The position numbers and the translations under genes are program-made. DNA of 61,444 nucleotides, taken from positions 1-61,444 of the forward strand of contig JAOPUT010000376.1 of NCBI GenBank assembly GCA_025963385.1, given 5' to 3'. The notes beneath the pieces were generated by a model that was given only the letters and a program-made list of their open reading frames with translations, searched no databases and was not told the DNA's origin. The first letter of the stretch is position 1, and every line of letters begins with the position of its first letter. Shown here piece by piece: positions 9,968 to 18,299 of this stretch. The stretch is from Mycobacterium sp. GTDB lineage: Bacteria > Actinomycetota > Actinomycetes > Mycobacteriales > Mycobacteriaceae.

Positions 9968-10465
9968 GTGAAGCTGAGCGACCTCGCGGGACTTTCGTTC
10001 ACATACCCCGAGACCGGTGCGACGGCCGGTCCGCCGCCGCAGGGCTACCACCATTTCCACGCGTCGGCGGTGATCGGCCACGGCCGGACGCGTTTCGAGG
10101 AGGCGGCCGCCGAGGTGATGCGGTGGGGCATGCTGCGCGGCGCAGGCTTGCGCGTCGATGCGACGACCGCCGTGGCGGCGGTCGGCTCGGAGGTGATCGT
10201 GGGGCTCGGTCCGATCCAGGCGCCCTGTCGGGTGGTCTACGTCGTCGACGAGCCCAACCGCCGTGGCTTCGCCTACGGAACCCTGCCGGGGCACGCCGAG
10301 ACCGGCGAGGAGTTGTTCGCCGTCCGGTACGACCCGATCGGTGAGGCGGTCCACGCCGAGGTGAGCGCGTTCTCGCGACACGGCACGTGGTGGAGCAAGC
10401 TGGCGGGACCCTTCACGTCCCTGGCGCAGCGCGTGGTGAGCAAGCGCTACCTGCGGGCCCTCTAG
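9968..10465 (+). CDS. DUF1990 family protein
   Basis: 165 aa, GTG start. Matches the DUF1990 pattern: an N-terminal LAGLSFTYPETGAT, central RVVYVVDEPNRRGFAYGTLP and GHAETGEELFAVRYD, and C-terminal aromatic GTWWSKLAGPFTSLAQR. Function unknown; the fold is related to START-like or polyketide-cyclase-like proteins by general family knowledge, which the sequence alone does not prove. Its stop codon lies inside a strong hairpin (10451-10475). Confidence 0.82.
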   Translation: MKLSDLAGLSFTYPETGATAGPPPQGYHHFHASAVIGHGRTRFEEAAAEVMRWGMLRGAGLRVDATTAVAAVGSEVIVGLGPIQAPCRVVYVVDEPNRRGFAYGTLPGHAETGEELFAVRYDPIGEAVHAEVSAFSRHGTWWSKLAGPFTSLAQRVVSKRYLRAL

Positions 10466-10475
10466 AGGGCCGCAG
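10451..10475 (+). terminator. Hairpin spanning the DUF1990 stop codon
   Basis: CTGCGGGCCCTCT pairs with AGAGGGCCGCAG, an almost perfect stem of about 12 pairs with one bulged G; the TAG stop is at the centre. There is no U-tract, as is common for mycobacterial I-shaped terminators. It could stop transcription running into the decayed GNAT gene. Confidence 0.55.
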
Positions 10476-10569
10476 GTGACACGTCCCCGATGCGTCATGC
10501 GGTGCTGCAGGTGCTGACCGCGTGCGGCGGGCCACTCTTCGACGGCTATCACCTGGACGGACCGCAGTA

Positions 10570-10838
10570 GTGCGGCGCGACATCGCCTTCCACTCCGCTG
10601 ACGTCGGCGATGCTCCATTCGTCGTCGAGATGGCGCGCCACGCATGTGTCATCGAGGACTGGCCGCTCCCCGACTCCGACTCCGAAGAGGTCGTGGACAT
10701 GCTGCCGACCGATGGGTCGTTGACCGTCATCGCCACCGACGCAACCCGGCGATACACCTGTATCAACGCAAAGGTTTTCGGGAGGTGGGCCAGGGCAGGG
10801 GCGCTCTCGGCATCGCCATGCGCAAGGACCTGCGGTGA
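10570..10838 (+). pseudogene. GNAT acetyltransferase remnant with internal deletion and frame change
   Basis: From the GTG at 10570 the frame reads VRRDIAFHSADVGDAPFVVE and then MARHACVIEDWPLPDSDSEE, a typical GNAT N-terminus. After ATDA the frame shifts, and the next frame gives RNPAIHLYQRKGFREVGQGR then GALGIAMRKDLR and a stop, which is the C-terminal beta-alpha segment of the same family. The acetyl-CoA binding core (R/QxxGxG/A and flanking strands, roughly 80 residues in intact relatives) is missing. The junction is at about 10740-10750. This looks like an internal deletion, so no active product is expected. It ends directly against the convergent hydrolase gene. Confidence 0.72.
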
Positions 10839-11594
10839 TCAGGCGACCGTTCGGCGTAGCCAGTGCAGCACCGGAGGCGCCACGTCGCCGAGCGCCGACT
10901 CGGCGATGATCCAGTGTGGCTTGCCGGGATGGTCATGGCGCTCGGCGCCGTAGCGGCGGGCGATCCGCCGTGACAGCCACGGTGCCACGTTCTCGTCCGA
11001 GCCCGCACTGACACACAGCACGGGACAGGCCACCTCCGATGCCCTGACCCTGGTCGGCCGCGACCCCATGGACAGCTGGCGGAACACTCGGCCGGAATCG
11101 CGGACCAGCAGGGGGATCAACGCCTCCTTCTCGGCCGCGGGCAGTGTGCTGAGCGGGACCTCGCGCATGGTCTTGGCCGACGGCAGGAACGGTTTTCCCG
11201 CAACGACTTTCGGCAAGATCGGAAGGAAGTGCGGGAGTACCCGCGGCTGCAGCCACAACACACCTGGCGGAACCGAGGCCAGCAGCACCACCGCCAGCGG
11301 GGTGCGCGCGGCCGCAATCTTCTGCGCGAGCAGTCCGCCCATGCTGTGACCGATCACGATGGCCGGCTCGCCGATGCGGTCGTAGGCCTCCAGTGCCACG
11401 GTGAAGCATTCGTCGATGCCCGAGCGGGCGAGCACCTCGTCGTCGGTCGGTTCGCGGCCGGGCAGCGTCGGGGTGTGGACGGAGTAGCCATCGGCCTCGA
11501 GGGTCCGCGTCCACGGCTCCAGCAGCGATGGCCTGCCGAACACGCCGTGCAGGAACAGGATTGGTGGGCGTGGAGTTGGCGTCGCGGCGTCCAT
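10839..11594 (-). CDS. Alpha/beta hydrolase
   Basis: 251 aa. Nucleophile elbow GHSMGG (catalytic Ser), oxyanion strand PPILFLHGVFG, and a C-terminal GKPHWI histidine and SAGSDENVAPW acid strand complete the usual triad. Esterase or lipase-like activity is likely; substrate unknown. Start placed at the ATG at 11594 (MDAATPTPRPP) because the longer frame runs over a likely regulator operator region. It is divergent from the MarR gene, with 93 nt between the two starts. Confidence 0.85.
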   Translation of the reverse strand: MDAATPTPRPPILFLHGVFGRPSLLEPWTRTLEADGYSVHTPTLPGREPTDDEVLARSGIDECFTVALEAYDRIGEPAIVIGHSMGGLLAQKIAAARTPLAVVLLASVPPGVLWLQPRVLPHFLPILPKVVAGKPFLPSAKTMREVPLSTLPAAEKEALIPLLVRDSGRVFRQLSMGSRPTRVRASEVACPVLCVSAGSDENVAPWLSRRIARRYGAERHDHPGKPHWIIAESALGDVAPPVLHWLRRTVA

Positions 11595-11627
11595 GGGTCG
11601 AGTGTTCGTCAATCGGGTCCCGGAATC

Positions 11628-11674
11628 GATTACCCGTGAAGTAATCAGCAGGCGCGGCAATCAGTCCAAACTGA
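11628..11674. promoter_or_regulatory. Two inverted repeats upstream of the MarR gene
   Basis: GATTAC-N7-GTAATC (11628-11646) and TCAGT-N4-ACTGA (11661-11674) are both perfect inverted repeats in the 93-nt divergent region between the hydrolase and marR starts. Size and placement fit MarR dimer operators controlling marR-MFS and perhaps the hydrolase. Binding is inferred. Confidence 0.5.
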
Positions 11675-11687
11675 TAAGTTGAGACTG

Positions 11688-12125
11688 ATGACTTCACGTC
11701 AGCCCGATCGGGACAGCGTCGCCCGTGCGCTGTTCGTCAGCATGGGTCTGCTGCGCCGCCGACTGCGCGCGTCGGGTTCACCGGGCGAGCTCACGTTTCC
11801 CGAGGTCGCCGCACTGGCCCGGTTGGAACGCAACGGACCCGCGACGTCGGCCGAGCTGGCCCGCATCGAGCAGATCAGTCCGCAGTCGATGGGCGCCACC
11901 CTTGCCTCCCTCGAGGAGCGCGAGCTGGTCAGCCGCAGTGCCGATCCCGCCGACGGACGCCGAGTGGTGATGTCGGTGACCGCGGCGGGCAAACGCATCG
12001 TCGGCAGGCGACGCGACGTCCGAGTCGAACAGATCGCGGGCGCGCTCGACGGGTTCACCGACGCCGAGCTTCAGCAGATCCTGGCTGCCACCCCCTTGAT
12101 CCAGCGCCTGGCGGACAGCCTGTGA
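11688..12125 (+). CDS. MarR-family transcriptional regulator
   Basis: 145 aa winged-helix repressor. Helix-turn-helix is SAELARIEQISPQSMGATLA, followed by the wing SRSADPADGRRVVMSVTAAG, both standard for MarR. ATG at 11688 chosen (MTSRQPDRD); a TTG three codons earlier is an alternative. Its stop overlaps the start of the MFS exporter by 4 nt (GTGA), so it most likely controls that exporter in response to a small toxic ligand. Confidence 0.92.
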   Translation: MTSRQPDRDSVARALFVSMGLLRRRLRASGSPGELTFPEVAALARLERNGPATSAELARIEQISPQSMGATLASLEERELVSRSADPADGRRVVMSVTAAGKRIVGRRRDVRVEQIAGALDGFTDAELQQILAATPLIQRLADSL

Positions 12126-13798
12126 GCCAGACGGCGGAGATTCCCGCGGAGACCGACCGCTACAAGTGGATCGTCCTCACCAACACCACGGCCGCGGTGT
12201 TCATGTCGGCACTCGACGGCTCGATCGTCATCATCTCGCTGCCCGCGATCTTCCGCGGCATCCAGCTCGACCCGTTGGCGCCGTCGAACATCGGCTACCT
12301 GCTGTGGATGATCATGGGCTACCGCCTCGTGCAGTCGGTCCTGGTCGTCTCACTGGGGCGGCTCGGTGACATGTTCGGCCGGGTCCGCGTCTACAACTCG
12401 GGCTTCACCGTCTTCACCGCCGCCTCGATCATGTTGTCGTTCGACCCGTTCGTCGGAGGCCACGCCGCGCTGTGGCTGATCGGCTGGCGCGTGCTCCAGG
12501 CGACCGGCGGCTCGATGCTCACGGCGAATTCCGCGGCCATCCTGACCGACGCATTCCCACCGGAGCGCCGCGGCTTCGCGTTGGGGTTCAATCAGGTTGC
12601 CGCGCTTGCCGGATCGTTCATCGGCCTGGTGGCGGGTGGCCTGCTGGCGGCCTGGGACTGGCGAGCGGTGTTCTGGGTCAACGTGCCCGTCGGGATCTTC
12701 GGAACCGTGTGGGCTTACCGCAAACTCCGCGAACCGAAGGGGCAGCGTCAGCCGGGACGCATCGACTGGTGGGGCAACCTGACGTTCGCGGGCGGTCTGA
12801 GCGCGATCCTGGTGGCGATCACCCTGGGCCTTCAGCCGCACGGGGGCCATCCCACCGGCTGGCAGAATCCCGTCGTGCACCTCGTGCTGGCGGCCGGGGT
12901 CGTGCTGCTGATCGCCTTCTTCGTCATCGAGTCGCGCGTGTCCGAGCCGATGGTGCAGCTCGCCCTCTTCCGCAACCGGGCGTTCGCCGCGGGCAATGCC
13001 GCCACGCTGGCCTTCTCGCTGGCGCAGGGTGGGCTGCAGTTCATGCTGATCATCTGGCTGCAGGGCATTTGGCTTCCGCTGCACGGCTATGACTACGTCG
13101 ACACCCCTCTGTGGGCGGGGATCTTCCTGCTGCCGCTGACCGCGGGCTTCCTGGTCTCGGGCCCGCTCTCGGGCACCATGTCCGACCGTTTCGGCTCCCG
13201 CGGCATCGCCACCGCCGGGATGACGCTGTTCGGCGCCACGTTCGTCGGCCTGTTGATGCTGCCCATCGACTTTCCCTACTGGGCCTTCGCACTGTTGATC
13301 GCGGCCAACGGGATCGGCAGCGGCATGTTCTCCGCACCGAACACGTCGTCGATCATGAGCAGCGTTCCCCCCGAACAACGCGGCGTCGCGTCGGGAATGC
13401 GTGCGACGTTCCAGAACTCGGGCACCGCCCTGTCGATCGGCGTGTTCTTCTCGCTGATGGTGACGGGCCTGTCCACCACGCTGCCCGCCGCGATGTCGAA
13501 CGGCCTCATCCAGCAGGGCATCCCGCCCAACGTCGCGCACGACGTCGGCGCGTTGCCTCCGGTCGCGACACTGTTCTCGGCCGTCCTCGGCGTGAACCCC
13601 CTGGAGCATCTGTTGGCGCCGACGGGTGCGCTCGCCGCTCTGCCCGCCGCGAACCAGGAGACGATCACCGGCCGCGAGTTCTTCCCTCACCTGATCGCCG
13701 CCCCGTTCGAACACGGCTTGGCCGTGGTGTTCATCGCCTCGGTGATCCTGGCCGCCCTGGCCGCGCTGGCGTCGTTGCTGCGCGGAGAGCGTCGATGA
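12122..13798 (+). CDS. MFS multidrug exporter, DHA2 (EmrB/QacA) 14-TM type
   Basis: 558 aa, GTG start overlapping marR. About 14 hydrophobic segments. Motif D1-like LDGSIVIISLPAI is in TM1; motif A is seen as GRLGDMFGRVR between TM2 and TM3; motif C-like WRVLQATGGSML and GFNQVAALAGSFIGLVAGG follow; a second-half repeat has GTMSDRFGSRGIATAG. The TM13-14 loop is long (about 490-530). Likely a proton-driven exporter of lipophilic compounds repressed by the upstream MarR protein. Confidence 0.9.
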   Translation: MSQTAEIPAETDRYKWIVLTNTTAAVFMSALDGSIVIISLPAIFRGIQLDPLAPSNIGYLLWMIMGYRLVQSVLVVSLGRLGDMFGRVRVYNSGFTVFTAASIMLSFDPFVGGHAALWLIGWRVLQATGGSMLTANSAAILTDAFPPERRGFALGFNQVAALAGSFIGLVAGGLLAAWDWRAVFWVNVPVGIFGTVWAYRKLREPKGQRQPGRIDWWGNLTFAGGLSAILVAITLGLQPHGGHPTGWQNPVVHLVLAAGVVLLIAFFVIESRVSEPMVQLALFRNRAFAAGNAATLAFSLAQGGLQFMLIIWLQGIWLPLHGYDYVDTPLWAGIFLLPLTAGFLVSGPLSGTMSDRFGSRGIATAGMTLFGATFVGLLMLPIDFPYWAFALLIAANGIGSGMFSAPNTSSIMSSVPPEQRGVASGMRATFQNSGTALSIGVFFSLMVTGLSTTLPAAMSNGLIQQGIPPNVAHDVGALPPVATLFSAVLGVNPLEHLLAPTGALAALPAANQETITGREFFPHLIAAPFEHGLAVVFIASVILAALAALASLLRGERR

Positions 13799-13877
13799 GC
13801 GGACACGCACGTTAGCGTTGCGCTGGCGGACGCGATCGCAGGCAGCGGCTAGCCGTCAGTTGCCGACCGCTGGCAAC

Positions 13878-13966
13878 ATGCGCGATCCCGCTTCGCTTCT
13901 CGCTGGACCCTTATGCGCAATCCCGCTTCGCTTCTCGCTCGGCACTCATGCGCGATCCCGCTTCGT
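13878..13966. repeat. Three degenerate copies of a ~27-nt repeat at about 35-nt spacing
   Basis: ATGCGCGATCCCGCTTCG begins copies at 13878 and 13948, and ATGCGCAATCCCGCTTCG at 13913. The first two continue CTTCTCGCT. The third copy forms the last codons of the SDR gene (KRDRA), so the other two look like duplications of that gene's 3' end into the spacer. Confidence 0.7.
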
Positions 13967-14680
13967 GAGCCGTTGCACCTGGCCGTACGCGTCGATGGGA
14001 CTCTGCAGGGCGAGACCACCGTCGGCGAACAGGGTCTGGCCCGTCACCCACGACAGGTCAAGAAGACTCGTGATGACCTCTGCCACGTCGTCGGCCTCAC
14101 CGAGACGCCCGAGGGCGGTCCGCTCGGTCAACCCCTCGACCCAGCCCGGCAGCCGTTCGGGCTTGGCGAGCATCGGGGTGCGAGTGACGCCGGGCCCTAC
14201 GGCGTTGACGCGGATGCCATGTGCGCCCCATTCCGCGGCCGCCACCCGGACCAGCATGTCGATCCCCGCCTTGGACACGCAGTAGGCGCCCATGTCCCGA
14301 TCGGCAAGGGTGCCGCTGATGCTCGACACCGCGACGATCGAACCGCCGGTGCCCGCGTCGATCATGGCCTGTGCACCCGACCGCATGGCCAGCCAGGTGC
14401 CGGTGAGATTGACGTCCAGCACTCGTCGCCAATGCTCTGGGGTCTGTTCCAGCAGCAGGCCGGAGGCACCGACGCCCGCACAGGTCACGAAGCGGTCGGG
14501 CGCGCCTGTCGATGCCACGGTCTGCTCCATCGCGGAACTCACCGACACGGGATCGCTGATGTCACAGGTGATGTCACCACCGACGAGATCCCAAACCGTC
14601 ACCTGCTGGCCCGCCCCGCGAAGTCGCGTCACGACGGCTCGTCCGATCCCGGAGCCTCCTCCGACGACGACGGTGCTCAC
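13946..14680 (-). CDS. Short-chain dehydrogenase/reductase
   Basis: 244 aa classical SDR. Cofactor motif VVGGGSGIGRAVV at the N-terminus, NAG-like segment replaced by TCAGVGAS, catalytic S in AVSSISGTLADRD, and YCVSK for YxxxK. NAD(P)-dependent alcohol/ketone interconversion. Last gene of a four-gene operon with the PF10118 protein, the BVMO and the VOC protein, all joined by 4-nt GTGA overlaps. A hydroxy or keto intermediate made by the upstream monooxygenase is a reasonable substrate, but this is inferred. Confidence 0.9.
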   Translation of the reverse strand: MSTVVVGGGSGIGRAVVTRLRGAGQQVTVWDLVGGDITCDISDPVSVSSAMEQTVASTGAPDRFVTCAGVGASGLLLEQTPEHWRRVLDVNLTGTWLAMRSGAQAMIDAGTGGSIVAVSSISGTLADRDMGAYCVSKAGIDMLVRVAAAEWGAHGIRVNAVGPGVTRTPMLAKPERLPGWVEGLTERTALGRLGEADDVAEVITSLLDLSWVTGQTLFADGGLALQSPIDAYGQVQRLTKRDRA

Positions 14681-15123
14681 GCGGGCGCTCCGATCAGCTC
14701 GACGCGGACGCCGTCGGGGGCCGTGATCACCGCCATGGCGACGGTCTTGCCCCCGGGGCCGGGCATCGAAATGCGGCGCACCCCTTGGGTGAAGCCAAGT
14801 TCTGCCAGCGTGCCCAGGGTGGCCTCGACGTCGCGTTCCAGCGACAGCAGGAAGAACCCGGGCATGGGCCCCGCGCCCGAGTCGACCGCGACGCCGTCGG
14901 CCCCGTCGAAGTGGACGAGTTCGACGATGCCGGAACCGGGATGGTCGGGATCACCCAGGTACACCGACCGAAGGACGTCGGTAGCTGCGTTGAACAGCGT
15001 GGGCCAGTCCCCCGTGAACATGTGGTCCATCATCTCGACCAGCCCGAGCCCATCGCGCCAAAAACGCAGGGACAGTTCGACGTCGGATGTCACGATCGCC
15101 GAATGGTGCACCGCACGCGTCAC
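14677..15123 (-). CDS. VOC-superfamily (glyoxalase/dioxygenase fold) protein
   Basis: 148 aa. Single VOC module pair: VHHSAIVTSDVELSLRFWRD at the start with the first His ligand, GSGIVELVHFDG in the middle, and PDGVRVELIG at the end. Metal ligands of H/E type appear present. This could be a lactone, methylmalonyl-type epimerase or ring-cleavage type enzyme; the sequence does not decide. GTG start overlapping the BVMO stop. Confidence 0.82.
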   Translation of the reverse strand: MTRAVHHSAIVTSDVELSLRFWRDGLGLVEMMDHMFTGDWPTLFNAATDVLRSVYLGDPDHPGSGIVELVHFDGADGVAVDSGAGPMPGFFLLSLERDVEATLGTLAELGFTQGVRRISMPGPGGKTVAMAVITAPDGVRVELIGAPA

Positions 15124-16601
15124 TGCAAGACCTCCTGTAGGTTGCCAACCCGTGAGGTCGCGTCATAGTCGTCGAGGCGGACATCTGCCAGCCGCTGGGC
15201 GAACGCCGTTCCGCTGTAGGGGAACTGAGTGACCACCTTCCCGTTCGGATGGCGGTAGTAGTTGTTGCATTTGGCCAGCCAGACGGTGCCGTCCATCGCT
15301 TCCTGGATCTCCGCGTTGTACCGGTCGTGTACGTCGCGCCTGACCTCGACCGCGTCGAATCCGCCGTCACGCATCGCGTGGAGCAGCCGGCACACGTATC
15401 CAGCCTGCGCCTCGAGGACGTAGATGATGGAGGTGACACCGTTGGTGTTGGGCCCGTAGAGGGTGAACAGGTTCGGGTAGCCGGGTACCGCGGTGCCGAG
15501 GTATGCCTCGGCACCCTCGCGCCAGTCGTCGTGCAGCCGCGCTCCGGACCGGCCGTGGACGTCAAGGCTGGCAAGGTAGTTCGCGGCCTTGAAGCCGGTG
15601 CCGTACACGACGGTGTCCACGACGTGTTCGATGCCGTCGGCGGTGCGCAGACCGCGCTTGGTGAACTCGACGATGGGTGACGTCTCCAGGGACACGTTGG
15701 CGCGGGCGAACGTGGGAAACCAGGTGCGGGACAGCAGCGGCCGCTTGCACCCGACGGGGTAGGCGGGGGTCAGCTTGGCGCGAAGGTCCTCATCGGCGAT
15801 CTTGCGGCGTAGGTACTCGCGGGCCCGATCCGTGGCCTCGGTGGTCTGCCTGCCGTACTCGGCGAAGTCGATCATCTCGTACTGCTCCAGGGCGGCATCA
15901 CGCACCTTGCGGGCCTCCGCCGGATCCCGCTCGAACGCGTCTTGTTGCTCAACGGTGAACGGTTCGTCGAAGCGCGGGGAGACCCAGATCGGTGTGCGCT
16001 GGAAGACGGTGAGATGGTCGGCTAGGGCGGCGACCTCCGGCACGTACTGGATCGCGCTCGCGCCCGTGCCGATCGACGCGACACGTTCGCCGGCAACGGA
16101 TTTCGAGTGGTCCCACTGCGAGGAGTGGAAGGTGCGGCCGCTGAAGAGGTCACTTCCCGGGATGTCAGGGACGTTTGGCACGTCGAGCATGCCGACGGCA
16201 CTGACCACCACGTCGAACTCGAGCGTCGTCCCGCGATCGGTGTGGATGGTCCACCGGTGATCCACGTCCGACCAGTGAAGCGAATTCACCCGGGTGTCGG
16301 CGACCAGGTGATCGTCGAGCCCGAGCTCCGACGCCACCCGCTCGAGGTAGGCCAGGATCTCCGGCTGGTTGGCGTAGGTCTTGCTCCACCGCGGGTTCAG
16401 CGCGAAGGAGAACGAGTAGAAGTGAGACGGGACGTCACAGGCCGCGCCGGGATAGGTGTTCTTGCGCCAAGTTCCGCCGAACCCCGCCGCCCCGTCGAAG
16501 ATGGTGAACTCGTATCCTTCCTCGATCAGCTTCGCGCCCATCGCGATACCGCCAGGGCCTGCGCCGATCACCGCGATGGTCGGCCTGCGTCCTTCCTTCA
16601 C
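15120..16601 (-). CDS. Flavin-containing Baeyer-Villiger-type monooxygenase
   Basis: 493 aa. FAD Rossmann VIGAGPGGIAMG, then GFGGTW, the type I BVMO fingerprint FSGRTFHSSQW (FxGxxxHxxxW), and a second NADPH Rossmann IGTGASAIQ. It inserts oxygen next to a ketone, or N/S-oxidises, using NADPH and O2. Start at the GTG at 16601, overlapping the upstream stop as GTGA; the longer open frame runs inside the neighbouring gene. Co-transcribed with the PF10118 protein, VOC protein and SDR. Confidence 0.93.
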   Translation of the reverse strand: MKEGRRPTIAVIGAGPGGIAMGAKLIEEGYEFTIFDGAAGFGGTWRKNTYPGAACDVPSHFYSFSFALNPRWSKTYANQPEILAYLERVASELGLDDHLVADTRVNSLHWSDVDHRWTIHTDRGTTLEFDVVVSAVGMLDVPNVPDIPGSDLFSGRTFHSSQWDHSKSVAGERVASIGTGASAIQYVPEVAALADHLTVFQRTPIWVSPRFDEPFTVEQQDAFERDPAEARKVRDAALEQYEMIDFAEYGRQTTEATDRAREYLRRKIADEDLRAKLTPAYPVGCKRPLLSRTWFPTFARANVSLETSPIVEFTKRGLRTADGIEHVVDTVVYGTGFKAANYLASLDVHGRSGARLHDDWREGAEAYLGTAVPGYPNLFTLYGPNTNGVTSIIYVLEAQAGYVCRLLHAMRDGGFDAVEVRRDVHDRYNAEIQEAMDGTVWLAKCNNYYRHPNGKVVTQFPYSGTAFAQRLADVRLDDYDATSRVGNLQEVLQ

Positions 16602-17530
16602 CGAGCAGTCCGACCGGTCGCCGCGAACGTGGTCATGTCGGTCCCCCGCTCGTACTCGGCCATCCAGGTGTCGGCCCAGTCCGGCAGCGGCTGTTGCTTG
16701 GGGTCGTGATTGGGCGCCTGCGAGAGCGCCAGTCGCCACACCATCTTGGCCAGGTCTGCGGTCGGCACCGACTGAAACATCGTCGGGCAGCCTCCGCGCC
16801 CGTTCCGACGGCGCCTGCCGCCGGGTCCGCGGTACTTGAATTCGTCGACGAGCAGTGCGATGGACATCAGGTCCTGCGCGGAGGCGCCCCGGTCGTCGAA
16901 GGGTACGACTTCGTCGATGGTCCTTGCGATCTGGGCCGCGACGCTTCCGATGTGATCGAAGGTGTCACGAATCCGCTTGACCCGGTACCAGGGATCGGGG
17001 CTGAGATGGCGGTACAGGATGAGTCCCGAACTCCGGTGCTCGATCTCCTCGACGAAGTGCCAGGTCATCAGGGCCGCGACGCGCTGGTCTGCTCCTGCGA
17101 ACAACGAATCACGGTTGTCGAGAATGACTTTGAACAAGGGCGTGAAGGTGGCCTCGAGGTTCGCGATGTAGGCCGCATGAAACTCGACGGGGTGCTGTTC
17201 GACGAGTTGGTCGAACGCGCTGGTGGCGTCGTCGTAGGCGCGTTCCAGGCCTGGGTACTGCGCGACGAGAGCGGTCATATGCTTGCGGTGCGCCGCGGCG
17301 TGCTGACCTTCCTGACGCAGGAAGGCGTCGGCCTCGGCCGCCACGTCCGGTGACTCGTCGAACCTGCTCTGTGCCTGACGTAGCGCCTTGATGATGTAAC
17401 GCTCGAATGGCACGGCGATGAAGGTGAAGACGTTGCAGAAGATACCGAAGTTGGGGTTCGCGGGTTGCCACATGAAGGGCACCGTGTCGTCGAACTCCCA
17501 GCGGATCTTTCGTATCACCAGGTCCGTCAT
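16598..17530 (-). CDS. PF10118-type predicted metal-dependent hydrolase (ferritin-like helices)
   Basis: 310 aa helical protein with carboxylate/histidine clusters spaced like a diiron site: RQEGQHAAAHRKH (about 71-83), E in NLEATFTPLF and HFVEEIEHRSSGLI (about 160-172). This matches the PF10118 family, often placed beside BVMOs and oxygenases. The exact reaction is not known. A basic insert GGRRRRNGRGG lies near residue 240. First gene of the minus-strand operon, divergent from the TetR gene. Confidence 0.78.
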   Translation of the reverse strand: MTDLVIRKIRWEFDDTVPFMWQPANPNFGIFCNVFTFIAVPFERYIIKALRQAQSRFDESPDVAAEADAFLRQEGQHAAAHRKHMTALVAQYPGLERAYDDATSAFDQLVEQHPVEFHAAYIANLEATFTPLFKVILDNRDSLFAGADQRVAALMTWHFVEEIEHRSSGLILYRHLSPDPWYRVKRIRDTFDHIGSVAAQIARTIDEVVPFDDRGASAQDLMSIALLVDEFKYRGPGGRRRRNGRGGCPTMFQSVPTADLAKMVWRLALSQAPNHDPKQQPLPDWADTWMAEYERGTDMTTFAATGRTAR

Positions 17531-17621
17531 GGGTCGCCACCTCCGTGGGGGCCGAGCGCTTCGTCGTCGTCATCCCGGCCGCGTCGATGTTGATCGAGAA
17601 CCGAGACACTGCGTACGATCA

Positions 17622-17649
17622 GTGTGACATTCGGGTGCACAGGTGTAAA
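17622..17649. promoter_or_regulatory. Candidate TetR half-sites upstream of tetR and the monooxygenase operon
   Basis: GTGTGAC (17622-17628) and GTGTAAA (17643-17649) are 21 nt apart in the same orientation. Related GTGTAAC/GTGTGAC copies occur before the nearby hydrolase gene (19083-19122). Likely regulator binding sites; inferred only. Confidence 0.35.
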
Positions 17650-17669
17650 GCGCGAGACGAGGCGACGTC

Positions 17670-18299
17670 ATGGCGGCAGACAACGAACAGTCCCTACGGA
17701 AGCAGATTCTGGACGCCACCTTCGTCGTGGTGTCACGCACCGGTCGCAGGAAGCTCCAGCTGCTCGAGGTGGCCGCCGAAGCAGGCGTGTCACGCCCCAC
17801 CGTGTACCGGTACTTCGGTTCCAAGGAGGGTCTGCTCGAGGCCTTCGCGCTCTACGAACAGGACAACTTCAACGCAGGCGTTGCCGCAGCGACGGCCGGA
17901 CTGCGCGGTTCCGCGCGGGTCGACGCGGCGCTGCAGTTCATCGTCGACCATCAGTTCTCGCACTCACTCGCCGTGCTGGTCGACATGGAGCCCGAGTACT
18001 CGCTGGCGCAGATGATGCGCGTGTTGCCGACCATGCAGGAAGGCATGCGGCACATCATGACCGGCGAGAATCCCGACATCGCGGCAGCGGCGGTCGTGCG
18101 CATCGCCATCTGCCACTACCTGGTGCGTGGCCACGACCGGGCCAGTTTCCTCGCCGAACTGCGTCACGCGGCGGGCCTGGACCCGCGCCGCAAACGGGGC
18201 GCGGCTGCGCGCTCCTCAATTCGCAAGCCAGCCAACGATCTTGGCGCCAAGGACCTCTGGGCGCTCCAGATGAAGGAAGTGCCCGACGCCGTCGACTAG
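17670..18299 (+). CDS. TetR-family transcriptional regulator
   Basis: 209 aa. N-terminal HTH: LLEVAAEAGVSRPTVYRYFG, standard TetR, followed by a C-terminal helical ligand domain. The last approximately 28 codons (from about 18216) overlap the 3' end of the convergent hydrolase gene on the other strand, so the C-terminus (SSIRKPANDLGAKDLW) is dictated by coding on both strands and may be a late extension. Position suggests control of the divergent PF10118-BVMO-VOC-SDR operon. Confidence 0.9.
   Translation: MAADNEQSLRKQILDATFVVVSRTGRRKLQLLEVAAEAGVSRPTVYRYFGSKEGLLEAFALYEQDNFNAGVAAATAGLRGSARVDAALQFIVDHQFSHSLAVLVDMEPEYSLAQMMRVLPTMQEGMRHIMTGENPDIAAAAVVRIAICHYLVRGHDRASFLAELRHAAGLDPRRKRGAAARSSIRKPANDLGAKDLWALQMKEVPDAVD

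Noticed and set aside
10490-10570. Short frame MRHAVLQVLTACGGP... before the GNAT remnant
   Set aside because: Only 26 codons, no ribosome site and no recognisable family.
12350-13810. A 486-residue minus-strand open frame over the MFS gene
   Set aside because: Antisense shadow; no start signal or domain motifs.
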